From NCBI GenBank assembly GCA_037349315.1, contig JBAIAC010000026.1:5704001-5768000 (forward strand): a stretch of DNA of 64,000 nucleotides, read 5' to 3'. Made by a program: the position numbers and the translations under genes. Within the stretch, counting starts at the first letter, position 1. Each line of letters starts with the position of its first letter. Of this stretch, positions 1-9,900 are shown one piece after another. The notes below the pieces were generated by a model. It made no database searches. It was given only the letters and a program-made list of their open reading frames with translations, and was not told where the DNA came from. The stretch is from Chelydra serpentina. Its lineage: Eukaryota; Chordata; Testudines; Chelydridae.

Positions 1-1789
1 ACGGTCTCTCAGCCCCTTCTGGGCTCCCTCAAATTATCCCTGCTCTTGAAGCAGTCCCAGCCCAGGTGTGGGGCCACATCCCCCAGGGCTCCCGCCCTGA
101 AGGCTCTTTGCTTCTCCAGGCCTTTCTGGCCCCAGCTCTTCAGCTGGGCCACGAAAAGAGTTCAGTTCCCCCTCTGGGGTGCATCAAAGTCCAGGCCACT
201 TTCCCAGTGGCTGGTGGGGAGGACCCAGGCCCTCCCTCTACTGCAGGTCCCAGCCCAGGGACGCTATAGATAGCAGCCATCCACCATCTCCCTTTAAATA
301 AACTGCATTGCTGCTGCAATTCCCCGAGCCACTTCCCTGTGGCTCCAGCAGATTCTTCACCCTTACCCAGGCCGTCCTTAGGATGTATGGGGGCCTAGGC
401 AGTATTATTAAACTGGTGCCCCTGTGCCCGACGGCAACCCGGGCTCGCCGGTGTATTTCACATAAGGGGGGTCTTTTGAAGGATTTATTTTAAAAACTAT
501 ATGTCTAAAGATCCAAGCACGAGGGCTAAAGATGAATACTCGGATTGTGCATCTAAAAATCTATGCAAGGATTTTTTGAGAGATGTGATTTTATAATCTT
601 CAGCAACACGCTAATGAAATATTTGTAAAGCAAATTTTAAACTAAGGTCCTGTAGACGGACACGTTCTGAGTAAATATTAACGTCATGCACAACTGTTTT
701 TGTCAGTAAATTCAGAAACTGACAGTATATACCTGGGGGTTGGCAAATGCCTGTTAAATGGCTTCATTACCCCTTGAATGGCTCTCTAACAGTTTCAGTG
801 TTGTGCTAATAGGTCTGGCAGACTGGAGGCTTTTTCACTTTTAAGTACTAGATCCCCTCCGGATGAAGACTCACCAGGCTACAGCTGTGGTGGGAGCCTA
901 TAGGAAGGGTCAGAACAGGGATAGGAAGAGGTGGGGGGAGGACACTAAGACCCAGGGGTGCCCCAAATTTTCAGCTGTCCTATGCAGCCACATATGTCTA
1001 AGGACCGCCCCTGCCCTTATCTCAGGGCCTTGTCCTGGTGGCCTTCCAGCACAGAGCCCCATCCAGTCTCCTCCAGCTCTAGTAAGGAGCAGAACTGGCA
1101 TTGGCCCTACAGCTCTTCTTATACGAGCCTTCTGGGCCCTGATTGGCTGCTTCCCACACAGCCACTTGACTCTAGGCAGCTTGGAGGACCTCTCTACTGC
1201 CCTTTTCTGGTGTGGGTGTGGCAGGGCCACAAGGCCTCCAGCAGGGGGCCTCAGGGCTTAGTCCACCCCGTCACAGGGCCCCAAATTGGCTGGGCCCCCG
1301 GGCATGGGCCCCATTGGCTCGTGCGGTAATCTGCCACTGGTTCAGAAAAGTATATACCATCCCCTCTCTGTCCCCTGTTCCTTGAAGCAGCTATTGCTTC
1401 CACAATCCTAAGGAAATCTTCACTTGGCCCCACTTGTCTCTCTATGCCCCATCTCCCTCCTCCCCTTAGCTTTAAGTTCCTTGAGCAGGGTAAGTGTCTC
1501 CATGTTTTCCTCTACGCCAACAATTTCGTGACCCTCCTGTCCTCTCCACTCTATTGAAAGTGCCCTCACATAGGGTCCTAGTGATCTCACCCCTCTTCAA
1601 GTTGAATTTGTTTTGGAGGGGGAAATAACCCTGGGAAACAACTGTACAGACTGTGCAAAAAACAGATCTAATGAGAAAAGATTAGTTACATTGTTGCCCT
1701 GGCAACCTTGCCAATGTCCCTTTACATGGCCTTAAATGCCAAAGGGGTGACTTGATTACAGGAAGTACCTACATGGGAAACAAATATTT
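1..1789. other. Intergenic, no gene recognised
   Basis: I find no exon with believable splice sites. The first 330 bases and about 860-1330 are GC-rich and read like decayed repeat or LTR sequence, but I could not name a family or find ends. The open frames here are short, overlap on both strands and lack recognisable motifs. Confidence 0.4.
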
Positions 1790-2057
1790 AATGATGGGCT
1801 CTTCAGTCCAGCAGAGGAAGGTGTAACACGATCCAATGGCTGGAAGTTGAAGCTAGACAAATTCAGACTGGAAATAAGGAGTCCATTTTTTTAATGGTGA
1901 GAGTAATTAACCACTGGAACAACTTACCAAGGGTTGTGGTGGATTCTCCATCACTGAGAGTTTTTAGATCAAGACTGGATAATTTTCTAAAAGCTCTGCT
2001 CTAGGAATTCGTTTGGGGAAGTTCTCTGTCCTGTGTTATACGGAGGTCAGACTAGAT
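1790..2057 (+). mobile_element. CR1 LINE 3' fragment
   Basis: The stretch resembles the far 3' end of CR1 ORF2 and its short 3'UTR: a degenerate protein end of the type seen in other copies here, then the GGAGGTCAGACTAGAT-like tail. The tail stops where an hAT-type end (CAGTGGTTCTCAAAC) begins at 2058. It is 5' truncated and non-coding. Confidence 0.65.
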
Positions 2058-2175
2058 CAGTGGTTCTCAAACTGTGAGTTGGGACCCCATTTTATGAGGT
2101 CACCAGGGCCAGCGTTAGACTTGCTGGGGCCCGGGGCTGAAGCCGAAGTCGGTCCTGCCGTCTGGGGCTGCAGGC
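2058..2175 (+). mobile_element. hAT-type MITE fragment
   Basis: It opens with CAGTGGTTCTCAAACTGTG, a terminus typical of vertebrate non-autonomous hAT elements. It directly abuts the CR1 tail at 2057, so it probably inserted into that CR1. I could not find the matching right terminus or target duplication; the right boundary is approximate. Confidence 0.45.
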
Positions 2176-3476
2176 AAAGTCTGAGTGCTTCTTGGACTTA
2201 CTTTTACTTGGCCTTACAATGGAGCACCATGCAGCTAGCATTACTCTGTTAAAATCACACGCATGGTTCCTTGGGCTCTCACTAGAAAGTGCAGACTCAG
2301 CAAGGAAACTTTCAGTTACTTAATCTCTGAAATGGAGTGTCACTGCTTCTTCTCAGGCCTGCAACCCTAGGAGAGGGGAGAGCCGGCCACAGGGCTGGGC
2401 CAAGTGTCTGGTAGCACTTTTGAATTCCGTAGCTTCTTTTGTGGGTTCAGCAAACTCCTCTTCTTAGTCCTGTAACTCTGGAGGAAGGGAGAGGCTAGTC
2501 ATGGGGGTTCAGCAAAACTTTGAGATCCACCTTTGTAACCTCCATTTATATACCCTCTTTGGGGATTTGTAGGAGAACAGGCCTCTGATTTCTTTTGGAT
2601 GCTTGCCAAGGGTCTCTGGTTTCTGTTCTGCTGCGTCCATCAACATCCAGTAGATGGCAACAATGTATAACAAATTTCTTTTATCCTTTTTCTTTTATTA
2701 ACATGTTTATGTTCCATTGTTTTCCAGGATTATATTTCTGTTTTAGCCAGCCTATTACATGGAATACCCTCTTTTCCAAGCAATTTCTTTTACTACTTCA
2801 AAGCTAGACCCTGGTTAGGTGCTTACATCTTTCATCTTTACAACTTACATCTTTGTGTGCTGTGCTTTTCATATCATTTCTAGAAAGAAAGCCAACAAAA
2901 TCCGTTATAGCACATTATTTTGAAGGGAAAAGGCATACAGAAGGCTGTTTACTTGGTAGGGTACTTGCTGCCCAGGAGCGTTTTGCACAGTTGTCAGGAG
3001 TCTCTGGCCTGCAACTCGAGATAGGAGGGAAAGTGCCAGGAACCAGCCTCCACAAAGAAGCTGATGGCTAGTTAATCAACCAGTTGGGTTAGCTGCTGCA
3101 GAACTACTTGCTGTACTAAGGGAGCAGGAGCTACGGGAACCAACCAGCAATGCTGAGTCAGGAACCTAGCATCATATTAACCTTCATCATGCTTTACCAT
3201 TCTTCTCCTCTTCCCTTCCCCCACTGCTTCCTCCCTTTGTTCCTTGCTCCTCCCCATTCAACTGGGATGATGAAGTTATATCTGTTGGCAGACTCAGTTC
3301 TCCAGGGTGTGTTTTCTGTTCTGTAAAGTTCCTAGCACACTTTAGATGCTAAATAAATAATAACTCAACTAAGGCCTCATTTCTGATGAGAAGGGAAAAT
3401 CCAGAGAGAAGTGTTTAGGTGAGCTGACTGGAGCATCAGATGAGTGGCTTTGTCAGCACAGCAGGGCTTCAAGGGG
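2176..3476. other. Intergenic, no gene; possible L3-like tail
   Basis: No gene was recognised. Bases about 3290-3365 end in a TAAATAAATAATAAC run after a GTAAAGTTCCTAGCAC-like phrase, which resembles the 3' tail of ancient L3/CR1-type LINEs. The remainder shows nothing I can assign. Confidence 0.35.
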
Positions 3477-4222
3477 ATATAAGACCAGCCATATTGGGTC
3501 AGACCAGGGGTCTCCAAACTTTAGGAGACGAGGACCACATTAGATTTTTGAAGGGGCTTCGCGGGCCGGCTTTAGGGAGTGCGGGGCCCGATTTCGACGG
3601 GGCCCTGCCGCCAAAATACCGCCAAGGGGGCAGCAACGTTTGAGCTGCCGCCGAAGTGCTGCCGAGGCAGCGGCAGCAATTGGTTGGGGGGCCGGACAAA
3701 TTGAAGCCGCGGGCCGGATCCGGCCCTCGGGCCATAGTTTGGAGCCCTCTGGGTCAGACCAATGGTCCATCTATCCCAGTATCCGGTCTTCTGACAGCGG
3801 TTGGTGCCAGATGCTCAGAGGGCATGAACAGAACAGAGCAATTATCGAGTGATCCATCTGCTGTTCTCCAGGGCCAGCGGCTGGCAGTCAGAGATTTAGG
3901 GACACTCAGGGTAACCTCCTTAACCAACTTGACCAATAGCCATTGCTGGACCTGTCCTCCATGAACTTATCTAGTTCTTTTTTGAACCCTGTTATTCTTT
4001 TGGCCTTCACAACATCCCCTGGCAGCAAGTTCCACAGCTTGACTGTGCGCTGTGTGAAGAAGTCCTTCCTTTTGTTTGTTTTCATCCTGCTGTCTGTACA
4101 TTTCATCAGGTGAGCCCTGGTTCTTTTGTTATGTGAAGGGGTAAATAACCCTTTTTCTCCACAACATTCATGATTGTCTAGACCTCTATCATATCCCCCC
4201 TCAGTCGTCTCGTTTCTAAGCT
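3477..4222 (-). mobile_element. CR1 LINE 3' end, interrupted by hAT
   Basis: Read on the minus strand this is the common reptile CR1 3' end: the last part of ORF2 (around CTTCACAACATC on the plus strand), the 3'UTR, and a terminal CATAAGAAC-like end near 3477. It is 5' truncated and not coding. A 247-bp hAT element at 3505-3751 splits it, with the CR1 phrase GGTCAGAC repeated on both sides. Confidence 0.8.
3505..3751. mobile_element. Non-autonomous hAT element, 8-bp TSD
   Basis: The ends CAGGGGTCTCCAAACT and (reverse complement of the right end) CAGAGGGCTCCAAACT agree at 14 of 16 bases. The element is flanked by perfect 8-bp direct repeats GGTCAGAC at 3497-3504 and 3752-3759. Terminal CAG...CTG, 8-bp duplication and no coding capacity mark a hAT MITE. 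It lies inside a CR1 copy, so it is younger than that copy. Confidence 0.85.
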
Positions 4223-4969
4223 GGTCAGTCCTGTGGCCCAGCGGTGGCATGAGACAGCACAAGACGGGGGAGCCGAGCATCATCACTCCCAGACACACAG
4301 TATTCCCAAGGCCCGGTCTCTGTGGACCTCAGTATTCTGGCCCACTCTGGTGCCCTCTCTGGCCTGGTGGCGCTGGAATTCCTCTACCCTCCGACTTCAG
4401 ACGAGAGAGCCCCATCAGTCAGGGGACGCTCTTCCAGCACTGCTCTCAGTGGGGTGAGGCCAGAACCCTAAGCCCAGGTATTTAGGCACCTGGGAGTTCG
4501 GGGCCTTTGAGGATCTGGGCCTTAGGCCTGTGTGTAAGAGGCTTTAGAGCCCGGTCTGAAGCACAGCAAGGTTAGGGGCAGGGGTGGGGGTGGGAAGATG
4601 CTGGGCCACGTCCATGGGATGTGATGGTTCCAATTAAGACCCAGTTCCCAGTGAGTGTTACCAGGAGCTCATGTGTTTGGTTGCAAACACTGCAGCAGCT
4701 GGAGCCAGGTGCCTAAATGTTTGTGTGTCTCTCTGGTTGCTCTGGCAACATCGGGGCACATGGGCGGCCAGGAGCTTGCCAATGTCAGGAGGTGACAGAG
4801 CCAAGCCCACACCACTCCCCGCCTAGAGGCTGACTCAGAGCCAAGTCGACCGCCTGGCCTGTTTGATCTGATCCTGGGGCAAAACCAGCCTCCTTTGCCT
4901 CAGCCCTGAATTGCCTGGGTTGTTTCCCTCCAAAAAAACACACGGGCGCTAGTACAAAACGGGGGCAGG
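4223..4969. other. Intergenic 3' of TPPP3
   Basis: No gene was recognised. Around 4460-4540 the phrases TATTTAGGCACCTGGGAG and TTTGAGGATCTGGGCC match a dispersed amniote repeat I have seen but cannot name. The rest is unassigned GC-rich sequence. Confidence 0.35.
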
Positions 4970-4975
4970 TTTATT
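4970..4975 (-). terminator. TPPP3: Probable TPPP3 polyadenylation signal
   Basis: TTTATT on the plus strand reads AATAAA on the minus strand, about 1.8 kb past the TPPP3 stop. On that strand a GT-rich tract with a T run follows within 25-45 bases, as expected of a cleavage site. I saw no AATAAA or ATTAAA between the stop codon and the minisatellite. If real, the 3'UTR includes the 56-bp minisatellite and a MITE. Confidence 0.5.
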
Positions 4976-5197
4976 GCAGAGCCGGGTTACAGAGCAGGGA
5001 GGCCTTTGGCTGTGACTGCACAGGGAAGGATGGGGCCTGAGGAGACCGAGGGGTGGTGGTTAAACACAAGGCAGGCCGGGTCTCCAGGGACGGCGCATGC
5101 GGGATCATAGTAATGCTGACGCGGGAAGTGCCCTGAGGAGAAGGGGCTGCGGTAATGAACTGATGTGCCCAGAGGGGAGGAGGTGTCGTTAATCTTA

Positions 5198-5428
5198 GGG
5201 CAGGTTTACATTTCAACGTGGCACCGGTACAGCTGTTCTCCCGTCAGCGTAGGGACCCCACCTCCCTGAGAGGCAGCAGCGGTCGATGGGAGACGCCCTT
5301 TCGTTGGCAGCACTGTCTGCGCTGGGGGTCAGGTCGGGATCACTGCATCGCTGGGGGTGAGGGGTGGATTTTTTACACTCCTGAGCGACATAGTTATACC
5401 CACCTAATTCCCTAGTGTAGACCTGGCC
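5198..5428. mobile_element. Harbinger-type MITE with TTA target duplication
   Basis: The right end, CTAGTGTAGACCTGGCC, is the reverse form of the GGYCWGGTCTACAC terminus shared by several elements here. It is flanked by TTA at 5195-5197 and 5429-5431, the 3-bp duplication typical of Harbinger. It has no coding capacity. Its interior matches the subterminal part of the Harbinger copy at 56.4-61.4 kb. Confidence 0.7.
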
Positions 5429-5439
5429 TTAGCTGAAGG

Positions 5440-6516
5440 GACATAGGCTTGGAACAGGCCCATCTGTCACTAGCAGGAGTGAAATTGGCATCTGTAGTGA
5501 GTAGAAGACCTCCCTAGTGGAAGAGATACAGGCAGGCACCCGGTGGCATGAGTAAGAGAAGGCCTCATTGTAGCGAGTGGGAGGAATGTGGCGGCCTTGT
5601 GAGGGGTACGGAGGAGAAGGCCACATAGCGCTAGCAGGAGGGCCTAGGGGTGTTCAGGGGAGAAGGTAGCAGGAGGGGCATGGTGCTCTGGGGGCGTACA
5701 GGGGAGAAGGTCTCGTTAGTGCTAGCAGGAGGGGCATGGTGCTCTGGGGGCGTACAGGGGAGAAGGTCTCGTTAGTGCTAGCAGGAGGGGCATGGTGCTC
5801 TGGGGGCGTACAGGGGAGAAGGTCTCGTTAGTGCTAGCAGGAGGGGCATGGTGCCCTGGGGGCGTACGGGGAGAAGGTCTCGTTAGTGCTAGCAGGAGGG
5901 GCATGGTGCCCTGGGGGCATATAGGGGAGAAGGTCTCGTTAGTGCTAGCAGGAGGGGCATGGTGCTCTGGGGGCACACAGGGGAGAAGGTCTCGTTAGTG
6001 CTAGCAGGAGGGGCATGGTGCTCTGGGGGCATATAGGGGAGAAGGTCTCGTTAGTGCTAGCAGGAGGGGCATGGTGCTCTGGGGGCGTACGGGGAGAAGG
6101 TCTCGTTAGTGCTAGCAGGAGGGGCATGGTGCTCTGGGGGCATATAGGGGAGAAGGTCTCGTTAGTGCTAGCAGGAGGGGCATGGTGCCCTGGGGGCGTA
6201 CGGGGAGAAGGTCTCGTTAGTGCTAGCAGGAGGGGCATGGTGCCCTGGGGGCGTACGGGGAGAAGGTCTCGTTAGTGCTAGCAGGAGGGGCATGGTGCTC
6301 TGGGGGCACACAGGGGAGGAGGTCTCGTTAGTGCTAGCAGGAGGGGCATGGTGCCCTGGGGGCACACAGGGGAGAAGGTCTCGTTAGTGCTAGCAGGAGG
6401 GGCATGGTGCCCTGGGGGCGTACGGGGAGAAGGTCTCGTTAGTGCTAGCAGGAGGGGCATGGTGCCCTGGGGGCGCACGGGGAGAAGGTCTCGTTAGTGC
6501 TAGCAGGAGGGACACA
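5440..6516. repeat. Minisatellite, ~56-bp unit
   Basis: About fifteen units of 54-57 bp run from 5628 to 6516, each holding GTTAGTGCTAGCAGGAGGGG and CATGGTGCYCTGGGGGC, with variable CGTACA, CACACA or CATATA cores. Before 5628 the same pattern continues in much degraded form, as if older units survive at this end only. Frames open through it are products of the repeat. It lies in the probable TPPP3 3'UTR. Confidence 0.9.
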
Positions 6517-6579
6517 GCTCACAATACATCTGGAGTTGATGTCATGGTGGGAGCAAAGTGCAAGGCCAGGTCACTTTCT

Positions 6580-6700
6580 AATCACATCAGCCCTTGGTGA
6601 CAAAAGGCCTCTCAGCCTTGGCCCGTGGCTAGGAGCTGGGCCCAGCACAGTCTCCTGGAGGCCTGTGCCATTAAGGCCAGTTCCCAAGGCTGATGTGATT
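6580..6700 (-). promoter_or_regulatory. Inverted repeat in TPPP3 3'UTR
   Basis: AATCACATCAGCCCTT at 6580-6595 is complementary to AAGGCTGATGTGATT at 6686-6700 except for one bulged base. As RNA this would form a 15-bp stem closing a loop of about 90 bases, starting some 60 bases after the stop codon. A role is not shown. Confidence 0.4.
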
Positions 6701-6761
6701 GAAGGCCCAGAGGCTGTGGGGTGCCTGGACCTGGGAGGGTCGGTGGCACTTCCAGTTGTCC

Positions 6762-6950
6762 CTATTTCTTCACTTTTGCGTCGTAGGTGCCGGCATTCTT
6801 GTAGGCCCCCACGTAGCCACTGGTGTCTACGATGTTCTCCCGCCCGCTCTTCCCTTTGCCCTTGCCGCTCTCATCAAAGCGCTCCTTGTGCGAGCCCGTG
6901 TACTTGGTGGTGTCCGTCAGCCTGTCCACCGCCCCGCCAGTCGTGGCTTT
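6762..6950 (-). CDS. TPPP3: TPPP3 exon 4 (last coding exon)
   Basis: The acceptor GCTGACAG precedes 6950. The 189 bases run from [17 protein letters not shown] to a TAG at 6764-6762. This end of the protein is rich in K, G, S and T and is known to be disordered in the family. Confidence 0.95.
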   Translation of the reverse strand, partial: KATTGGAVDRLTDTTKYTGSHKERFDESGKGKGKSGRENIVDTSGYVGAYKNAGTYDAKVKK

Positions 6951-9900
6951 CTGTCAGCAAGCAAATGGGGCAGGGGAGTCAGACACAAAGAATCAATTAG
7001 AGCCCATCCTGGGACCCTCTGTTCCCCCACGTGCCCATCCCGGGACCCTCTATCCCCCACGTGCCCGTCCCGGGACCCTCCGTCCCCCACGTGCCCTTCC
7101 CGGGCCCCTCCGTCCCCCACGTGAATGTCCCGGGTCCCTCCGTCCCCCACGTGCCCTTCCCGGGCCCCTCCGTCCCCCACATACCCGTCCCGGGCCCCTC
7201 TGTCCCCTATGTGTCCTTCCCGGGCCCCTCCGTCCCCCACGTACCCGTCCCGGGCCTCTCTGTCCCCTACGTGTCCTTCCCGGGCCCCTCCATCCCCCAT
7301 GTACCCGTCCCGGGCCCCTCTGTCCCCTACGTGCCCATCCCAGGCCCCTCCGTCCCCCACGTGCCCGTCCCGGGCCCCTCCATCCCCCACATACCCATCC
7401 TGGGCCCCTCCATCCCCCACATGCCTGTCCCGGGCCCCTCCATCCCCCACGTGCCTGTCCCGGGCCCCTCCATCACCCAAGTGCCCGTCTCAGGCCCCTC
7501 CATCCCCCACGTGTCCTTCCCGGGCCCCTCCATCCCCCAAGTGCCTGTCTCAGGCCCCTCCATCCCCCACATGTCCTTCCCGGGCCCGTCCGTCCCCCAC
7601 GTGCCCTTCCCAAGACCCAAATCACCCACGTGCCCGTCCCGGGCCCGTCCGTCCCCCACGTGCCCGTCCCGGGCCCCTCCGTCCCCCACGTGCCTGTCCC
7701 GGGCCCCTCCGTCCCCCACGTGCCCGTCCCGGGCCCCTCCGTCCCCCACGTGCCTGTCCCGGGCCCCTCCGTCCCCCATGTGTCCTTCCCAGACCCTGCC
7801 CTGTCAGTCCCCCACAGACCATCATGCTGGCCCACTCCCCCGCCCTGCCCCTCATTGTTCCAGACCCCTCCATTCCCCACCCACTCTCCGAACCTAATGC
7901 TGTGCCCACTGCTCAGGGCCCTGCCCTGTGTTCTCTCCCGTAAGTTGTCACAGCCCTCCCAGGTCCCTGCCTCTTCCTGGACACACTGCTTTGCTATGTG
8001 ACATTTGTGGGGCTCCCAGTGGCCCCAGACAGACCCCGCCCTCCGACTGTACATGTCCGAGAAGAGCAATCACTCACAGTGACGCCTACGTTGGTCGGTT
8101 CCTTCCCTGCCACCAGCTGGCAGATGGATTCGTACGCTTCCTCCTTGCTCTTGCCCTTAAACCTCTTTGGGGCCAGCTCCTCTAGGGCCTTTTTGAATTC
8201 CTCGTAACCAATGACTCTGGCTGTCTTCCCTCTGCAAGACACACGGGCTGGGGAGTGAGCTGGCGCCAACACGTCACTAGAACGGTAGCTGCTGCAAGGC
8301 AGACACCGGGGCTGCCCTTGCAAATGGCACCGATAGTCCCAGCTGTGGCAGGGCGAGCCAGGGGACCGGCCCTGTTACCCAGACAGGTGGTCTTTGAGGG
8401 AAAAGAGGAAAGTTCGATGCACCAGTTACTGAAATAGTTGACATGTAAACTGCTTTAGATACCCAGGGATCCCTCCTCCAGACATGCAGCCACAGCGGAG
8501 AAGAACCGGGCCGCTGCTCTACGGGAGGTTTAGGACAGAAGAGAAGAATCTTAGCTCTGGCTGAGCCTGCAGGAGACACAAGCACTGACCCACCAACTCA
8601 TACAGGAAGGTCTTGCTCATTGACCTTTAATCCTTAGGGTCAAGGCCTTGTCCTCAGACCCAGCTCAATGTGGATGTGGAGGGGCTATTTGTGAGGCGCT
8701 GCAGGAGCTGGCCCCTGGCAGGCATTAACCCCTTTGCTGGCGAGGGCCGTGTCACCGGACAAGCTCTCGTTTCCAGGCAGATGCCCAGGGGCAAACATCC
8801 ATCCCCAACCCTTGCTCCACTGAGCCAGCAGCAATGCAGCCTGGTAACATGTAGGGTTAAATACTTCACAAGACTGAAAAACTCCTTTGTGGTGAGATGG
8901 GCAAAATCCTGTCCCCAGGGAAAGGTGGGACAGCAGGGCGGGAGGGCCGTGAGATTTCATGGGGGCCCTGCCGGGAGCCAGAGGTTCCGAGAATGCCGCT
9001 GGAGCCTGGGGATTAGGACCCACAGCTGGAGAGCAGAGCCGCACGTTGACGTCCCTGCTCAAGTGACTGTTTAAGTGTTTTACACAAAGTGGTACAAGGT
9101 CCAACAGCAGCCTGGTTCTAGCGCACCCCAGACCTCAGTGGCTAGGGCTCTCCCCAGGGAGGCACAGGAGCGCTGGGCAGTCAGTGTCCCACAGCCTAGG
9201 TGAGTGCTCCCGCCTCTGGACTACTGGTTCTAGGAGGGGCCCGGGCTTGGTTTTTGGCAAGAAAGGAGTGACCTGGTTTAGGTGCCTAACTTCAGGAGAC
9301 GGTTCATGGCTGTGAATCCTGAGCAGCCTGCAGCTAGGCTCCTAATACCCTGAAGCAGCCGGGGCTTCGTTCTTCCCCCTCTCCTCAGCATTTCCTGCTG
9401 TCTCGCTTCGGCAGCTCCCTGCTGAGCAGATGGGCTTTTGTGGATCCCATCTGTAGGCACCTAAGGCCCTGTCTACACTAGACAATGAAGTCAGCATGAC
9501 TACGCGGCACAGGGGCGTGAAAAGTCCACACCCCTGAGTGGCGTGGGTAAGCCTGCCTAGTCTCTTTGGAGACAGCACTACGTTGACGGAAAAATGCTTC
9601 AGTGCAGACACTACCCGTGCAGATGGGAGGGATTCTCCCGTGTTTTGTAATCCGTCTCCTCAAGAGGCAATGCCTATGTCGATGGAAGAATTCTTCTGTC
9701 ACTTCAGCTACCGCCTCTCAAGGAGGTGGATTACGTATGAGGGGAGAATCCCTCCCAGCTGCTCTGGTAGTGTCTACACTGAAGCTCTACAGCAGGGCAG
9801 GTATAGCAACACAGCTGTGCTGCTGAAGCATTTTAAGTGTAGACGAGCCCCACCTCTCCCCGTTCCCGCACGCCTAACTCAGGGCTGTGCTTTCACTAGC

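Noticed and set aside
1..5000. Search for the 3' end of LRRC36, the expected left neighbour
   Set aside because: No frame resembling its coiled-coil C-terminus was found; it may lie further left.
5722..6478. Repeated frames with MPLLLALTRPSP and its antisense
   Set aside because: Products of the 56-bp minisatellite; the frames break whenever a unit of a different length occurs.
5628..6516. CRISPR-like array
   Set aside because: The units are contiguous with no unique spacers, and the genome is vertebrate.
6823..8001. 392-codon plus-strand frame rich in Pro, with sister frames on both strands
   Set aside because: It is created by the 30-bp minisatellite, whose unit is a multiple of three and has no stops. 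It is antisense to TPPP3 exon 4 at its start and has no independent support.
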